64,000 nt of DNA from PMNU01 sp035479375 (GTDB lineage: Bacteria; Patescibacteriota; Saccharimonadia; Saccharimonadales; UBA4665). Numbering within the stretch: position 1 is the stretch's first letter; every line of letters starts with the position of its first letter. Below the pieces are notes generated by a model. It saw only the letters and a list, made by a program, of their open reading frames with translations. It was not told the DNA's origin and did no database searches. The stretch covers positions 77,655-141,654 of the forward strand of contig DATIIT010000004.1 in the NCBI GenBank assembly GCA_035479375.1. The letters run 5' to 3'. A program made the translations under genes and the position numbers. Positions 16,074 through 25,013 of this stretch are shown one piece after another.

Positions 16074-18095
16074 TTATGAAATAAATTTAATGAGTGCGGC
16101 TTCGTCAATTTGCGTGGTGCCCAGCTTGCGCGCCTTGGCGAGTTTGGACTCGCCCACGTTTTTGCCCACCACCAAATAGCTAGTGTCTTTGCCCACCGAG
16201 CTTTGGAAGGTGCCACCCAGGGCGCGGATTTTTTCTGCGGCTTCGTCGCGCCCCATGTGTTCTAGGCCGCCGGTGATGACGAAGCTTTTGCCATGCAGTG
16301 GGCCGCGGGCGTGCGGCTCGTAGTGTGGGTGCACGCCTAGGCGCTCAAATTTGGCCAGCAATTTCTCGTTGTCTGGGTCGGCGAACCAGGCCAGCAGCGA
16401 CTCGGCCACAATGTCGCCAATGCCCTCCACCTGCATGAGCCCGTCCAGCGTGGCATGCGCCAATGCGTCCAGCGAGCCAAAATGTTCGGCCAGGTCAATG
16501 GCTGTTTGCTGCCCCACGTGGCGGATACCTAGGCCGTAGATGAAGCGCGGCAGCTCCGGCTGCTTGACGGCGGCAATGGCCTGCACCAGGTTGGTGGCCG
16601 AGACGTCGGCAAAGCGCTCCAGCTCCAGCAGCTGTTCCTTGGTGACCAGGTAGATGTCGGCCATGTCGTGCACCAGCCCAGCGTCCACCAGGGCGATGAC
16701 GTTTTTTTCGCCCAGCCCGTCGATGTCTAGCGCCGCCTTGCTGGCAAAGTGCGCCACGGCTTTCTTGAGCAGCAATTTGCCGGTGGCGCCTTTGACGCGG
16801 TACACCACCTCACCCTCGGGGCGCTCAAACTCCAGTTCTGGGTACTGACGGGCAAGCTCGGCCAGCATGTTAAACGCGTGCGTTTTTTTGGGGCGCAGCT
16901 CGGTGAGCACCTTAGAGACCTGCGGGATGATGTCGCCGGCCTTAAAAATGACCACAGTGTCGCCAACGCGGATGTCTTTGCGCGCGATTTCGTCGGCGTT
17001 GTGCAGGCTGGCGTGCTGCACGGTGGTGCCAGCCACCTGCACGGGGTCAAACACGGCCACGGGCGTGGCTGCGCCGGTGCGGCCAATGCTCAGCACAATA
17101 TCCTTCACAATGGTGGTGGCCTCTTCGGCGGCGTACTTGTAGGCAACGGCGCCGCGCGGGGCTTTGCCCACTATGCCCACGCGGGCAGACTGGGCGCGGC
17201 TGTTGAGCTTGATGACCAGGCCGTCGGTGTTAAAGTCCAATTTCTGGCGCGCTGTTTCCCAGCGGTCAGCAAATTGCATGATACCGTCGACGGAGGTGAG
17301 CACGGTGCCCTGGGGGTTGGCCGCCAGGCCGAGCTCGCGGATTATTTCGTACGCTTGCGCGTTGGTGGGCACGTTGGCCGGGTCATCGCGCAGGATGTCC
17401 CAGGCACGGAAACGCAGCGGGCGCGCCGCGGCCAGCCCCGGGTCGAGCTGCCGGATAGAGCCGGCCGCCAAATTGCGCGGGTTGGCGTACAATGCCAGAC
17501 CCTCTTTGGCGCGCTGTCTGTTGAGCGCCACGAAGTCCTTCTTATATATAATGACTTCGCCGCGGATTTCGGTGCGCCCCTGCAAAAATGCCGCGTACTT
17601 GGCGCTGGCCCGCAGCGCCACCGGCACGCTGTCCATGGTGCGCACGTTGGCGGTCACGTCCTCGCCCACCAGGCCGTCGCCGCGGGTGACCGCCTGCTGT
17701 AAAGCCCCGTCTTGGTACACCAGCGAGCAGGCCAGGCCGTCCATTTTAATATCCGCAAAATATTCCAGCGCCTCGCCGGGCAGCAACTTTTGGATGCGCT
17801 CGACCCAAGCCTCGACCTCTTCGCGGCTAAAGACGTCATTGAGGCTGGTCATGCGCGTGGCGTGGCGGATTTGCGTAAAGCCCGGCAACGGCTGGCCGGC
17901 AACGCGCTGGGTGGGGCTGTCTGGCGTGACGAGTTCCGGATGCGCGGCCTCGATCTGCGCCAGCTCATGTTTGAGGCTGTCGGCGGCGGCCTCGCTCATG
18001 GTGGACTCGTCTAGCACGTGGTAGTGGTAGCGGTAGTCGGTGATGAGTTGCCGGAGTTTGGCCGCGCGGGCCGCGGCACCGTCCCCCTTGGTCAT
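16074..18095 (-). CDS. ligA: NAD-dependent DNA ligase lacking the zinc-finger cysteines
   Basis: A 673-residue LigA. The Ia domain has YRYHYHVLDE, the adenylation site is KMDG with Lys117 (ADIKMDGLACSLVY), and TRGDGLVGEDVTANVRT follows; then the OB fold (RGAVAYKYAAEEATT; AGDIIPQV), helix-hairpin-helix repeats and a C-terminal BRCT (GKSFVITGGL...DTSYLVVGKNVGESK). It seals nicks in replication and repair. The segment that normally holds the Cys4 zinc finger (about residues 401-445) has no Cys: AELARQYPELEFERPEGEVV then YRVKGATGKLLLKKAVAHFA. The rest of the length is normal. The start overlaps the preceding gene by 4 nt. Confidence 0.96.
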   Translation of the reverse strand: MTKGDGAAARAAKLRQLITDYRYHYHVLDESTMSEAAADSLKHELAQIEAAHPELVTPDSPTQRVAGQPLPGFTQIRHATRMTSLNDVFSREEVEAWVERIQKLLPGEALEYFADIKMDGLACSLVYQDGALQQAVTRGDGLVGEDVTANVRTMDSVPVALRASAKYAAFLQGRTEIRGEVIIYKKDFVALNRQRAKEGLALYANPRNLAAGSIRQLDPGLAAARPLRFRAWDILRDDPANVPTNAQAYEIIRELGLAANPQGTVLTSVDGIMQFADRWETARQKLDFNTDGLVIKLNSRAQSARVGIVGKAPRGAVAYKYAAEEATTIVKDIVLSIGRTGAATPVAVFDPVQVAGTTVQHASLHNADEIARKDIRVGDTVVIFKAGDIIPQVSKVLTELRPKKTHAFNMLAELARQYPELEFERPEGEVVYRVKGATGKLLLKKAVAHFASKAALDIDGLGEKNVIALVDAGLVHDMADIYLVTKEQLLELERFADVSATNLVQAIAAVKQPELPRFIYGLGIRHVGQQTAIDLAEHFGSLDALAHATLDGLMQVEGIGDIVAESLLAWFADPDNEKLLAKFERLGVHPHYEPHARGPLHGKSFVITGGLEHMGRDEAAEKIRALGGTFQSSVGKDTSYLVVGKNVGESKLAKARKLGTTQIDEAALIKFIS

Positions 18096-19111
18096 ATCAA
18101 GGCCCGATACAGCGTGTACAGGTAGCTATGGGCAAACACCAGCAGCAGCGCCGCCAAAACCGTGAATACCCACGCCGCGGCCACCGGTATCCACAGCACG
18201 AACGGCAGCAACACAACTATGCACACCAGCAGCAGTAAAAACGGCAAAAACAGCAGCTTACGGATGATAGTAAACCGGCGGTGCGCCACCAAATCGCGCG
18301 CCGTGCGCGTGGCCGCCCACGGGGTCATGCCCGGCAGGGTGACAATATACATCGCAAATAGCGACGACGACACCAGGTACAACGATATTGCCGCCAGCAC
18401 CAAAAACAGCGTCATAAAGACAAGCTGTAAAAACGGCCCGCTGGCAATAGCATTGGCCACGACAATACTGTAGATGGCCGCCCCCGCCGCCAGCGGCAGC
18501 AGGTGCGCCAGCACGACCAGCCCAGTGAGCAAAAAGGTCATGAGCGGCGCCATGCCCTTGTAAAAACCGTCGCGGAAGCTAAATTGGTGCCCGGCAAACG
18601 CCTCGCGCAAGAACCATATAAGCGCCAGGCTGGCCACCACGGCCATCATAAGCTGGTACGGGCCGGAGGTGGGCGCCACGCTGTTGCCGCCCGACCCTAT
18701 CAGCGTTGCCACCAGCGACACGCCGTCACCAAGCCGCCCAAAGAAGCCGCCCGGGACCTGGCTGGCCGCCTTCTGCAGCGTGGTGATGTTGGAGGCCACG
18801 TGCATCCCCTGTATAAATACAATATTCAACGCCGCGTACGCCACCGCCACGCCCAAGAATATCTGCCAATACCGGGCAATGATGCGTACCGCCGAAGCCG
18901 TGAGCGCAAAGGCGCTAGGTATGGGCGGGTGCTCCTCAAACAGCGCGTTGGCGCGGATGGGCGGAGCCTTGGGTGTTGCAGCGGCCGCACCTTGGCTGGC
19001 GGGATTTTCTTCGCTGGCGCGGCTAACAGGCGGCGCCTTGGGCAGGGGCGCGGCCGGACGCTTGCCCTTGGCAGTTTTTGTGGCGCGCGCGGCGGAAATT
19101 TTCTTGGCCAT
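18092..19111 (-). CDS. six-helix membrane protein with basic Ala/Pro N-tail
   Basis: A 339-residue protein. About 65 residues of Lys/Ala/Pro-rich cytoplasmic tail are followed by six hydrophobic helices. The membrane part (PWAATRTARDLVAHRRFTIIRKLLF) resembles the glycerophosphoryl-diester/DUF975-type integral membrane domains. It begins with a good ribosome site (AGAGGGATT) and ends by overlapping ligA (ATGA), so it heads the operon. Function unknown. Confidence 0.78.
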   Translation of the reverse strand: MAKKISAARATKTAKGKRPAAPLPKAPPVSRASEENPASQGAAAATPKAPPIRANALFEEHPPIPSAFALTASAVRIIARYWQIFLGVAVAYAALNIVFIQGMHVASNITTLQKAASQVPGGFFGRLGDGVSLVATLIGSGGNSVAPTSGPYQLMMAVVASLALIWFLREAFAGHQFSFRDGFYKGMAPLMTFLLTGLVVLAHLLPLAAGAAIYSIVVANAIASGPFLQLVFMTLFLVLAAISLYLVSSSLFAMYIVTLPGMTPWAATRTARDLVAHRRFTIIRKLLFLPFLLLLVCIVVLLPFVLWIPVAAAWVFTVLAALLLVFAHSYLYTLYRALI

Positions 19112-19122
19112 AATCCCTCTAT

Positions 19123-19995
19123 TTAAGCGTGCGTGCCCATGTTGCGCAAGCGTGCAATGCGGTCTTGGATGGGCGGATGGGTACTAAACAGGTTGGTGAT
19201 ACTGTGCCCGCGCAGCGGGTTAGCAAAGAAAAAGTGCGCCGTGGCGGTGTTTTGGCGCTTCAGCGCGCTGCCAGTTTGCTGGATTTTCTCCAGGGCGCTG
19301 GCTAACCCTTCCGGGTAACGCGTGGTGAGCGCGCCGGTGGCGTCAGCCAGGTACTCGCGCCGTCTGGACACCGCCAGCTGAATGAGCGTGGCAATAATAG
19401 GCGCCAAAATGGCCGCCACAATCCCCAGGATGAAAAATGCCTGGTTGTTTTCGCGCTCGTCGTCCCGGAACCAGGCCATGCGCAGGATAATGTCGGCAAT
19501 GACCGCCACCACGGCGGTGAGCGCAAAGGCCAGCATGGCCACGCGGATATCGTAATTTTTGACGTGGCCGAGCTCGTGGGCGATGACGCCCTGCAGCTCA
19601 TCGTCGTCCATGATTTCCAGCAGGCCGGAGGTGGCACAGACCGCGGCGTGGCGCGGGTCGCGGCCAGTGGCAAAGGCGTTGGGCGCCGGGTCATTAATAA
19701 TATAGACGCGTGGCATGGGCAGCCCGTCGGTAATGGCCAAGTTTTCCACGGTGCGCCACAGGCGCGGGTCGTCTTTTTTGGTGATTTCCTGCGCGCCGTT
19801 GAGCGCCAGGCTCATGCGCCCGCCGGCAAAATAGCCGAACAACGCATAAGCCACTGCCCCAGCCAGCACCGCGTACGTCAGCGGCAGCGAGCCGGAGTAC
19901 AGCTTAAACACCCAGGCAATGACGCCAGCCAGCAGCGCAAATACCAGCAGCATCACCCAACTGCGGCGTTTGTTTTGGGCAATTTCACTGTACAT
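19123..19995 (-). CDS. htpX: HtpX-type membrane zinc metalloprotease (M48)
   Basis: A 290-residue M48 protease. Two helices at the N-terminus, the zinc motif HELGHVKNYD (HExxH), two more helices and the third ligand region RREYLADATGAL complete the family layout. It degrades damaged membrane proteins at the cytoplasmic face. A lemA gene stands directly upstream on the same strand (29 nt), a pairing common in many bacteria. The C-terminal THPPIQDRIARLR is also typical. Confidence 0.95.
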   Translation of the reverse strand: MYSEIAQNKRRSWVMLLVFALLAGVIAWVFKLYSGSLPLTYAVLAGAVAYALFGYFAGGRMSLALNGAQEITKKDDPRLWRTVENLAITDGLPMPRVYIINDPAPNAFATGRDPRHAAVCATSGLLEIMDDDELQGVIAHELGHVKNYDIRVAMLAFALTAVVAVIADIILRMAWFRDDERENNQAFFILGIVAAILAPIIATLIQLAVSRRREYLADATGALTTRYPEGLASALEKIQQTGSALKRQNTATAHFFFANPLRGHSITNLFSTHPPIQDRIARLRNMGTHA

Positions 19996-20024
19996 ATACC
20001 CTGATTATCCCAAGCTAAGCTGGA

Positions 20025-20591
20025 TTAAAACTTGACGTCTACCGGTTTTTCGGCAGCGGCCTGGCCGGCTTCGTCCAATTCGAAGAATTCTTTGTCTTGG
20101 TGGAAGCCCAGCATGCTGGCAAAAATGTTTGTGGGGAAGGTCTTGCGCTTGGTGTTGAAGTCGCGCACCACACCGTTGTAGAAGCGGCGCGAGGCCATGA
20201 TTTTGTCCTCGGTGTCGGTGAGCTCGCCTTGCAGCGCCTGGAAGTTGTCGCTGGCCTTCAGCTGCGGGTAGTTTTCGGCCACGGCGAACAGCGTCTTTAG
20301 CGTGCTTTCAAACTGGTTCTCTGCCTGGGCGGTTTGCGCCGGGCCCTGGGCGCTCGACACCTGGGCGCGGGCCTTGGTGACGTCCTCAAACACGGTCTTT
20401 TCGTGCGTGGCATAGCCCTTCACGGTGTTGACTAAGTTGGGGATGAGATCCAGCCGGCGCTTCAGCTGTACGGTGATGTCGCTCCAGGCCTCGTCAGCCT
20501 GCTGGTTGAGGCGCACCAAGCCGTTGTAGGCGGCCACAACGAAAACCACTAGTATAAGAATAACGATTCCTGCAATTATCCCGATCATCAT
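20025..20591 (-). CDS. lemA: LemA-family protein
   Basis: A 188-residue LemA protein. One N-terminal helix (IIAGIVILILVVFVVAAYNGLV) is followed by a helical-bundle domain: RLNQQADEAWSDITVQLKRR and LIPNLVNTVKGYA are the family hallmarks, and ENYPQLKASDNF and ASRRFYNGVVRDFN follow. It is membrane-anchored with the domain outside. The molecular role is unknown; its pairing with htpX suggests envelope quality control. A strong ribosome site (AAGGAGAG) precedes the two tandem ATG codons; the first is used here. Confidence 0.94.
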   Translation of the reverse strand: MMIGIIAGIVILILVVFVVAAYNGLVRLNQQADEAWSDITVQLKRRLDLIPNLVNTVKGYATHEKTVFEDVTKARAQVSSAQGPAQTAQAENQFESTLKTLFAVAENYPQLKASDNFQALQGELTDTEDKIMASRRFYNGVVRDFNTKRKTFPTNIFASMLGFHQDKEFFELDEAGQAAAEKPVDVKF

Positions 20592-20648
20592 ATATATGCT
20601 CTCCTTCTGTAAGGATAGTATACACTAGCCGGCCACTGGTGCGCCAGG

Positions 20649-20654
20649 TATACT
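20649..20654 (+). promoter_or_regulatory. -10 box of the D,D-carboxypeptidase gene
   Basis: TATACT stands exactly 6 nt before the ATG at 20661 with no ribosome site between, so the transcript is expected to be leaderless. Confidence 0.6.
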
Positions 20655-20660
20655 AGGCGT

Positions 20661-21893
20661 ATGCGGTATGAAAAATCTCACCGGCGGCCATGGAGGTGGA
20701 TTGGCGCGGGCACCGGCGCTGTGGCGCTGCTGGTGGGCGTGGCCACCTGGAATGTGCTGCGGCCGGTGGCGGCGGTGGCTGTTTCGCAAGCGCCGGTAGT
20801 GGCGGCCACGCAGCCCGGCACTCCCCTGGCCTGGCCAGCCGGTGCCGAAGCGGCAGTGGAAGTGCAGGGCGTGACGCCCATCCTCACCAACGGGCCGCAA
20901 AAAGCGCTGCCCACGGCGAGCATCGCCAAAGTCATTACTGCGCTGACGGTCTTGCAGAAATATCCGCTGGCCAGCGCCAGCGAGCTGGGGCCGGTCATCA
21001 CCTACACGCAGGCCGACCTGGACCGGTACAACGCCTACGTCGCCAAAGACGGCTCGGTGGTGGGCGTGGCGCCGGGCGAGCAAATGCGCGAGCGCCAGGC
21101 ACTGGAGGCGCTGATGCTGCCCTCGGCCAACAACATCGCGGACAGCTTGGCGGTCTGGGCGTTTGGCTCCTTGGATGCCTACAAAACCGCGGCCACGCAG
21201 TACCTGAAGGGGCTGGGGCTCACCAACACCACGATTGGCGCCGACGCCAGCGGCCTCGACCCCGGCACCACCAGCACGCCCAGCGACATGGTGCGCCTGG
21301 GCGAGCAGGCGCTAGCCAACGTCAGCCTGGCGGCGATCGTGGCAGAAAAATCAGCGGGGTTGCCAACCGGCAGCTCCACAAACGATTACACAGTGTATAA
21401 CGTGAACCGGCTCGTGGGGCAAGACGGCATCATTGGCATCAAGACCGGCAACAGCGATGAGGTGGGCGGCAATTTGCTGTTCGCCGCCAAGGCTGAGGCG
21501 GCCAAGGGCAAGCCGGTGACAATCATCGGCGTGGTCATGGGCCTGAACAGCCTGGATGCGGCGCTAAACACCACGCCGCCGTTGCTCGATTCGGTAAAGG
21601 CAAACGTGTACGTGGCCACGCCGGTGCACGCCGGCCAAACCATTGCCACATACCATACGGTATGGGGCGCTAGCGCCACGGCCACTGCCCAAAAAGACCT
21701 CAGCTTGGTAGCCTGGAAGGGCTCGGCCATTACGCCAAAGGTGGAGCTACAGCGGGCTGGCGTGGCCTATACGGCTGGCACGTCAGTGGGCACAGTATCT
21801 GTCACGTCCGGCACCAGCGCCGGCAGCACAGGCATCAATATGACGGCAGGCTTGCCCGGCCCGACGTTTTGGTGGCGCCTCACGCGGCACTAG
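20661..21893 (+). CDS. D-alanyl-D-alanine carboxypeptidase (S11 family)
   Basis: A 410-residue serine peptidase of the PBP5/DacA type. A helix at about 13-36 anchors it. The three active-site motifs are present and ordered: S87-IAK90 (SxxK), S155-A-N157 (SxN) and K261-TG. It trims D-Ala from peptidoglycan stem peptides outside the membrane. The C-terminal ~120 residues are a beta-rich extension ending in basic LPGPTFWWRLTRH, which may contact the membrane. This and the CHAP protein at 62512 are the wall enzymes of the window. Confidence 0.94.
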   Translation: MRYEKSHRRPWRWIGAGTGAVALLVGVATWNVLRPVAAVAVSQAPVVAATQPGTPLAWPAGAEAAVEVQGVTPILTNGPQKALPTASIAKVITALTVLQKYPLASASELGPVITYTQADLDRYNAYVAKDGSVVGVAPGEQMRERQALEALMLPSANNIADSLAVWAFGSLDAYKTAATQYLKGLGLTNTTIGADASGLDPGTTSTPSDMVRLGEQALANVSLAAIVAEKSAGLPTGSSTNDYTVYNVNRLVGQDGIIGIKTGNSDEVGGNLLFAAKAEAAKGKPVTIIGVVMGLNSLDAALNTTPPLLDSVKANVYVATPVHAGQTIATYHTVWGASATATAQKDLSLVAWKGSAITPKVELQRAGVAYTAGTSVGTVSVTSGTSAGSTGINMTAGLPGPTFWWRLTRH

Positions 21894-21926
21894 ACTGCAG
21901 GTGCGCCAAGAAATGGCGGCAACCGC

Positions 21927-22589
21927 CTATTTCATGGGATGGAAGTTGTACTCAAAGCCGGGCAGCTGTGCGCCCTGGCTTATGCTGCTGTCTGCATTCG
22001 CCTCAAAGACGTGTACGCCCGCCAAGCCGTTCTGGCCGGGGACACCCCGCGCGGCATCCACAGTCTCGTATGGGTTTTTGCTGTCTACCGGATGTAACAC
22101 GGTGTTGAAACCGCTCAAATCCAGTGGTGTAAAGCTCACTGTGCCGTCGGTGTGGGGATTCTGGGTAACAACCCAGCCGCCGCCTAGCTCACTTGCCGGC
22201 CGCTCAGTGGAAGAAACAATGGGGTCGTTGATGCTGTAATCTGTAGCGCCGTCTGGGGCAACGATATCGACGGTGCCGTTGAATATAAGCAGTTGGTTCG
22301 GGCCATCGCCACCCATGCGGGGCGTGGGCTGGCTGGGGTCGGGCCGCACAAACGAGCCGTCCAGACCCTTGGCGAGTTCAACCGCCGCAAGCGACTCCTG
22401 GTTTGGGTTGGGCACAAATGGCGCCTGGGCCGGGGCAATATCTACCTGTGGCGAGGTATTGCCAAACAATGCCGGTAGCCCAAAGCCCAGCACCGCCCCG
22501 GCACCAACCACCCCCACAGCACCAATGGCGACAGCGCGGTTTACTTTCGCCCGGCGAGGAGCCTCAGATAGGGAAATTTGTTCACTCAT
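21927..22589 (-). CDS. helix-anchored exported protein, unknown function
   Basis: A 220-residue protein with a basic start and one helix at about 18-42 (AVAIGAVGVVGAGAVLGFGL), followed by a Pro/Asp/Gly-rich outer domain with no Cys (ELGGGWVVTQNPHTDGTVSF). The helix could be a signal peptide, but no clear cleavage site is visible. A TATATA box 7 nt before the ATG implies a leaderless message. It sits between the carboxypeptidase and tRNA-Val. Unknown family. Confidence 0.72.
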   Translation of the reverse strand: MSEQISLSEAPRRAKVNRAVAIGAVGVVGAGAVLGFGLPALFGNTSPQVDIAPAQAPFVPNPNQESLAAVELAKGLDGSFVRPDPSQPTPRMGGDGPNQLLIFNGTVDIVAPDGATDYSINDPIVSSTERPASELGGGWVVTQNPHTDGTVSFTPLDLSGFNTVLHPVDSKNPYETVDAARGVPGQNGLAGVHVFEANADSSISQGAQLPGFEYNFHPMK

Positions 22590-22646
22590 TGCGCTCTATA
22601 TAAACATAAAATTCTACCTAATACAAGGTAGAATCTAGAAACAGCC

Positions 22647-22723
<77 letters not shown>

Positions 22724-22832
22724 GTGCCCGTGGAGGTGGGTTTATTTTAACAGATTGCGGCGGGAAAGGGAATATGGCGTACGCGCCCAGGGAGCACCAC
22801 GCCGCGCCAGCCACCCAGCGAGCCCCGCGCGC

Positions 22833-23597
22833 CTATTTTGTCAAAAAGTGGTACGGGATGTTGTCTAGCCCCTGCCAAACAATTTCCCCTTGGTCGCCTT
22901 GCCGGACTTCAAACAGCGCGTAGGCGGTGACTGTCTTTGCCGACCCGTCGTATGGTATGACGCCGTTGGCCACAATTGAGTTTTTGCCGGCTATCTGCAC
23001 CTTTTTGGCTGGGATACGGGCAAAGGTGGCCGGGCTGGTGGTGCCGCCGTCGTAATCGATAGGGTTGAGCTCAATGTCGCCCATGGTGTCGCCAGTGGGG
23101 ACTATTGACGGCAGATACGACATATTAAACGCGTAGTTATCTTTATTGGCGATTGTGGTGACCGAAAAATCCGCTTCTACGTATTGGTCCCCGGCGGCAG
23201 GCGCGTCCCCGGTTATGGCGGGGTTAGGCTTGACGCCCAGGAGGGTAACGCGGAAAGTACCATCAGTTGCCGCAGCGCCCAGGGGGATTGCCTTTTCGTT
23301 TGCGAGGTCTGAGGTGGTTGAAGTGGTGGTGGCTGCGCCCGTCTGCGAGCCCTTAGCAGGAGCCGGCTTATGGCCGCGCGCCAGCAAAAAGCCGCCCACA
23401 GCCAAGGCAAGCACCACAACGACGGCCACAACTACGAGCATTTTGCGCCCTTGCCCGCCCCCGGGAGTTGGGGTTGGCACGGCGGGCATTTGCTGCATTT
23501 GCTGCGTGGGCGGCACTGGTGCTGTGGGCACGCCGTCCATGGGCGGCGCCGGCTGTTGGTTGTCCTGGCCCGAGGGCTGAAGCGGTTGGGTATCCAT
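22833..23597 (-). CDS. membrane-anchored DUF4352-like surface protein
   Basis: About 254 residues from ATG 23597 (MDTQPLQPSG); a TATGCT box lies 7 nt upstream, so a longer start at 23633 is unlikely. A Pro/Gln-rich cytoplasmic tail (~45 residues) precedes one helix (KMLVVVAVVVVLALAVGGFLL) and an outer beta domain. The outer domain has the DUF4352/telokin-like rhythm: GTFRVTLLGVKPNP, QYVEADFSVTTIANKDNYAF and a final VTAYALFEV. Such domains are common in exported proteins of Gram-positive-type bacteria and have no agreed function. The tail-helix-domain plan recurs at 1027, 7284 and 29868. Confidence 0.75.
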   Translation of the reverse strand: MDTQPLQPSGQDNQQPAPPMDGVPTAPVPPTQQMQQMPAVPTPTPGGGQGRKMLVVVAVVVVLALAVGGFLLARGHKPAPAKGSQTGAATTTSTTSDLANEKAIPLGAAATDGTFRVTLLGVKPNPAITGDAPAAGDQYVEADFSVTTIANKDNYAFNMSYLPSIVPTGDTMGDIELNPIDYDGGTTSPATFARIPAKKVQIAGKNSIVANGVIPYDGSAKTVTAYALFEVRQGDQGEIVWQGLDNIPYHFLTK

Positions 23598-23644
23598 ACC
23601 GCTAAGCATAATAAGAAACGGCGGCAAACACAATGCGCCGGCGC

Positions 23645-24151
23645 CTATGGGCGGCTTTTACGCCACCACGCCAGCAGGTCTGTATGGGTCGCGAGCATCC
23701 AGTCGTCCATTACCTCGCCAGAGCCCGGAAGATCTTCCATGCCGCGCCAAACTGGCTCGCCGCCGGCCATATCATCTGAAGGGGTGATCTTTTGGCCCGG
23801 CGGCATAGAGGCGAGGAACACAATATTGAGCGCCGGCCTTCCCTCATACATACTAGGGTATGTCCCAAAACAAGACCCTAATGTAACATCGATTCCAAGC
23901 TCTTCTTTGGTTTCGCGGACTGCGGCCTGCTCGGCAGACTCATGGACCTCAACAAAACCGCCGGGGACATCCAGCATGCCTTTGCCTGGGTCGGCGCTGC
24001 GCACCCCAAAGAGGACTTTGCCATCCTTGATAATATAGATGCAGGCACCGAGCGCCGGATTGACCCAGTTTTCGTGGCCAGCCTCGCACATATACAAACT
24101 GTCGTTCTTTTGGATGGCGATTTTGCCGCATTTGGTGCAATAACGCTCCAT
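23645..24151 (-). CDS. Nudix hydrolase with zinc-ribbon start
   Basis: A 168-residue protein with an N-terminal ribbon (YCTKCGKIAIQ..YMCEAGH) and a Nudix box GGFVEVHESAEQAAVRETKEEL that fits Gx5Ex7REUxEE. Glu and Arg residues needed for metal binding are present. The substrate is unknown. It is the likely paralogue of the enzyme at 14281-14793 and shares its ADPGKG(K/M)LD(A/V)PGGF core. The Dabb gene lies just upstream, 6 nt away on the same strand. Confidence 0.9.
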   Translation of the reverse strand: MERYCTKCGKIAIQKNDSLYMCEAGHENWVNPALGACIYIIKDGKVLFGVRSADPGKGMLDVPGGFVEVHESAEQAAVRETKEELGIDVTLGSCFGTYPSMYEGRPALNIVFLASMPPGQKITPSDDMAGGEPVWRGMEDLPGSGEVMDDWMLATHTDLLAWWRKSRP

Positions 24152-24157
24152 GACGGT

Positions 24158-24472
24158 TTACGCCTCTTCCACAACCGTATCCACGGTCATCCAATCGCAA
24201 ACGTTAGGGGTAAGCTCCACCACCCGTTTGTGCGCTGCCGACTGGGCGTGTTGCTCCATGGCCTCCAGGCTGGGGAAAATACCATCTTGCAGTAAATGGG
24301 CGCGCCCCTGTTTGAACGTCTCGGGGATGTGCTCTGCTACCGTCCAGTCAGTGACGCCAAGCTTTTCCGTAAGCCAACGGCCCATGTCGTTGAGGCGTGC
24401 GATTACCTCTTGCTTCTGCTCCTCGGTGGTAGATTCGTAGAACGTGAAGATTACGGTGTGCCTTATTTTCAT
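24158..24472 (-). CDS. Dabb-domain (stress-responsive alpha/beta barrel) protein
   Basis: A 104-residue small dimeric alpha/beta-barrel type protein. IRHTVIFTFYESTTEEQKQEV is the usual start (first strand with its His and the following helix), and FPSLEAMEQHAQSAAHKRVV is the second helix. Known members act in stress response or small-molecule cyclisation; no specific role can be given here. It is co-transcribed with the Nudix gene. Confidence 0.85.
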   Translation of the reverse strand: MKIRHTVIFTFYESTTEEQKQEVIARLNDMGRWLTEKLGVTDWTVAEHIPETFKQGRAHLLQDGIFPSLEAMEQHAQSAAHKRVVELTPNVCDWMTVDTVVEEA

Positions 24473-24531
24473 CTTCCCATTCTACCATCTTGGGCCAGGA
24501 GCCGGCGCCAACAGATTGCTGGCGTACAGAG

Positions 24532-24557
24532 AAGCCCCAGGATGTCTTGGGGCTTTT
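24532..24557. terminator. terminator hairpin at the left end of the tRNA-Leu modules
   Basis: AAGCCCCA pairs with TGGGGCTT and is followed on the plus strand by TTC. CAACAGAT precedes it at 24509, as it does in the other module junctions, and a TGGTGCACC tRNA-like end follows at 24584. Confidence 0.55.
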
Positions 24558-24570
24558 CGTCTGGAAAATA

Positions 24571-24708
24571 ATGTATCAAAACATGGTGCACCAATGCGAC
24601 CTTAGATGGAACCAAATCGAAGCGAGCATTTTGCTGATGTACGAGAAGATGGTTGATTTAGGTTTATCTACAAAGAAGGTGCTATTAAGGAGCCTGGGTA
24701 GCCCCTAA
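24571..24708 (+). CDS. small ORF at the left end of the first tRNA-Leu module
   Basis: A 45-codon frame (ATG 24571, or ATG 24583) that contains the tRNA-end-like TGGTGCACCA. Its stop overlaps the stop of the convergent gene at 24705. DNA similarity to the DVKITF ORFs is limited to the first ~25 nt after the TGGTG, but the position relative to hairpin and convergent cargo is identical. No ribosome site is seen. It may be a decayed version. Confidence 0.3.
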   Translation: MYQNMVHQCDLRWNQIEASILLMYEKMVDLGLSTKKVLLRSLGSP

Positions 24709-24974
24709 AAACCCATGTAGTGCAACTGTTCTGACGTAAGTTTAGCCTTGTCTATGTAACATTGTTTATCAATGACCTGGCCGTAACATAGGCCGCATGA
24801 AGGAGACATTGCTGCGCAGGGTGTACCGCCGTCAACGTATCCTGGCACTTTCGTTAAGCCGGCCGTCCGCGGATCAGCGCTTCTATGAAAGAAAAAGAAA
24901 GTGAAACCTAATATCACAGCTAAAAACAATACGCCAGCGAATAAAAATGTAGCTTTGGAGACTCTCTTTATCAC
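24705..24974 (-). CDS. small Cys-containing membrane-anchored peptide
   Basis: An 89-residue protein: a basic start, one long aromatic helix at about 9-29 (FLFAGVLFLAVILGFTFFFF) and a 55-residue outer tail with four Cys (GTPCAAMSPSCGLCYGQVID, then KQCYID). The Cys could form two disulfides or bind metal outside the membrane. It is the cargo gene of the first tRNA-Leu module. Its AT-rich codons differ from the surrounding genome. Unknown family. Confidence 0.65.
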   Translation of the reverse strand: MIKRVSKATFLFAGVLFLAVILGFTFFFFHRSADPRTAGLTKVPGYVDGGTPCAAMSPSCGLCYGQVIDKQCYIDKAKLTSEQLHYMGF

Positions 24975-25013
24975 ATCTTAAGCATAACTAGAAAACTAGC
25001 CAAAAACAAATGA

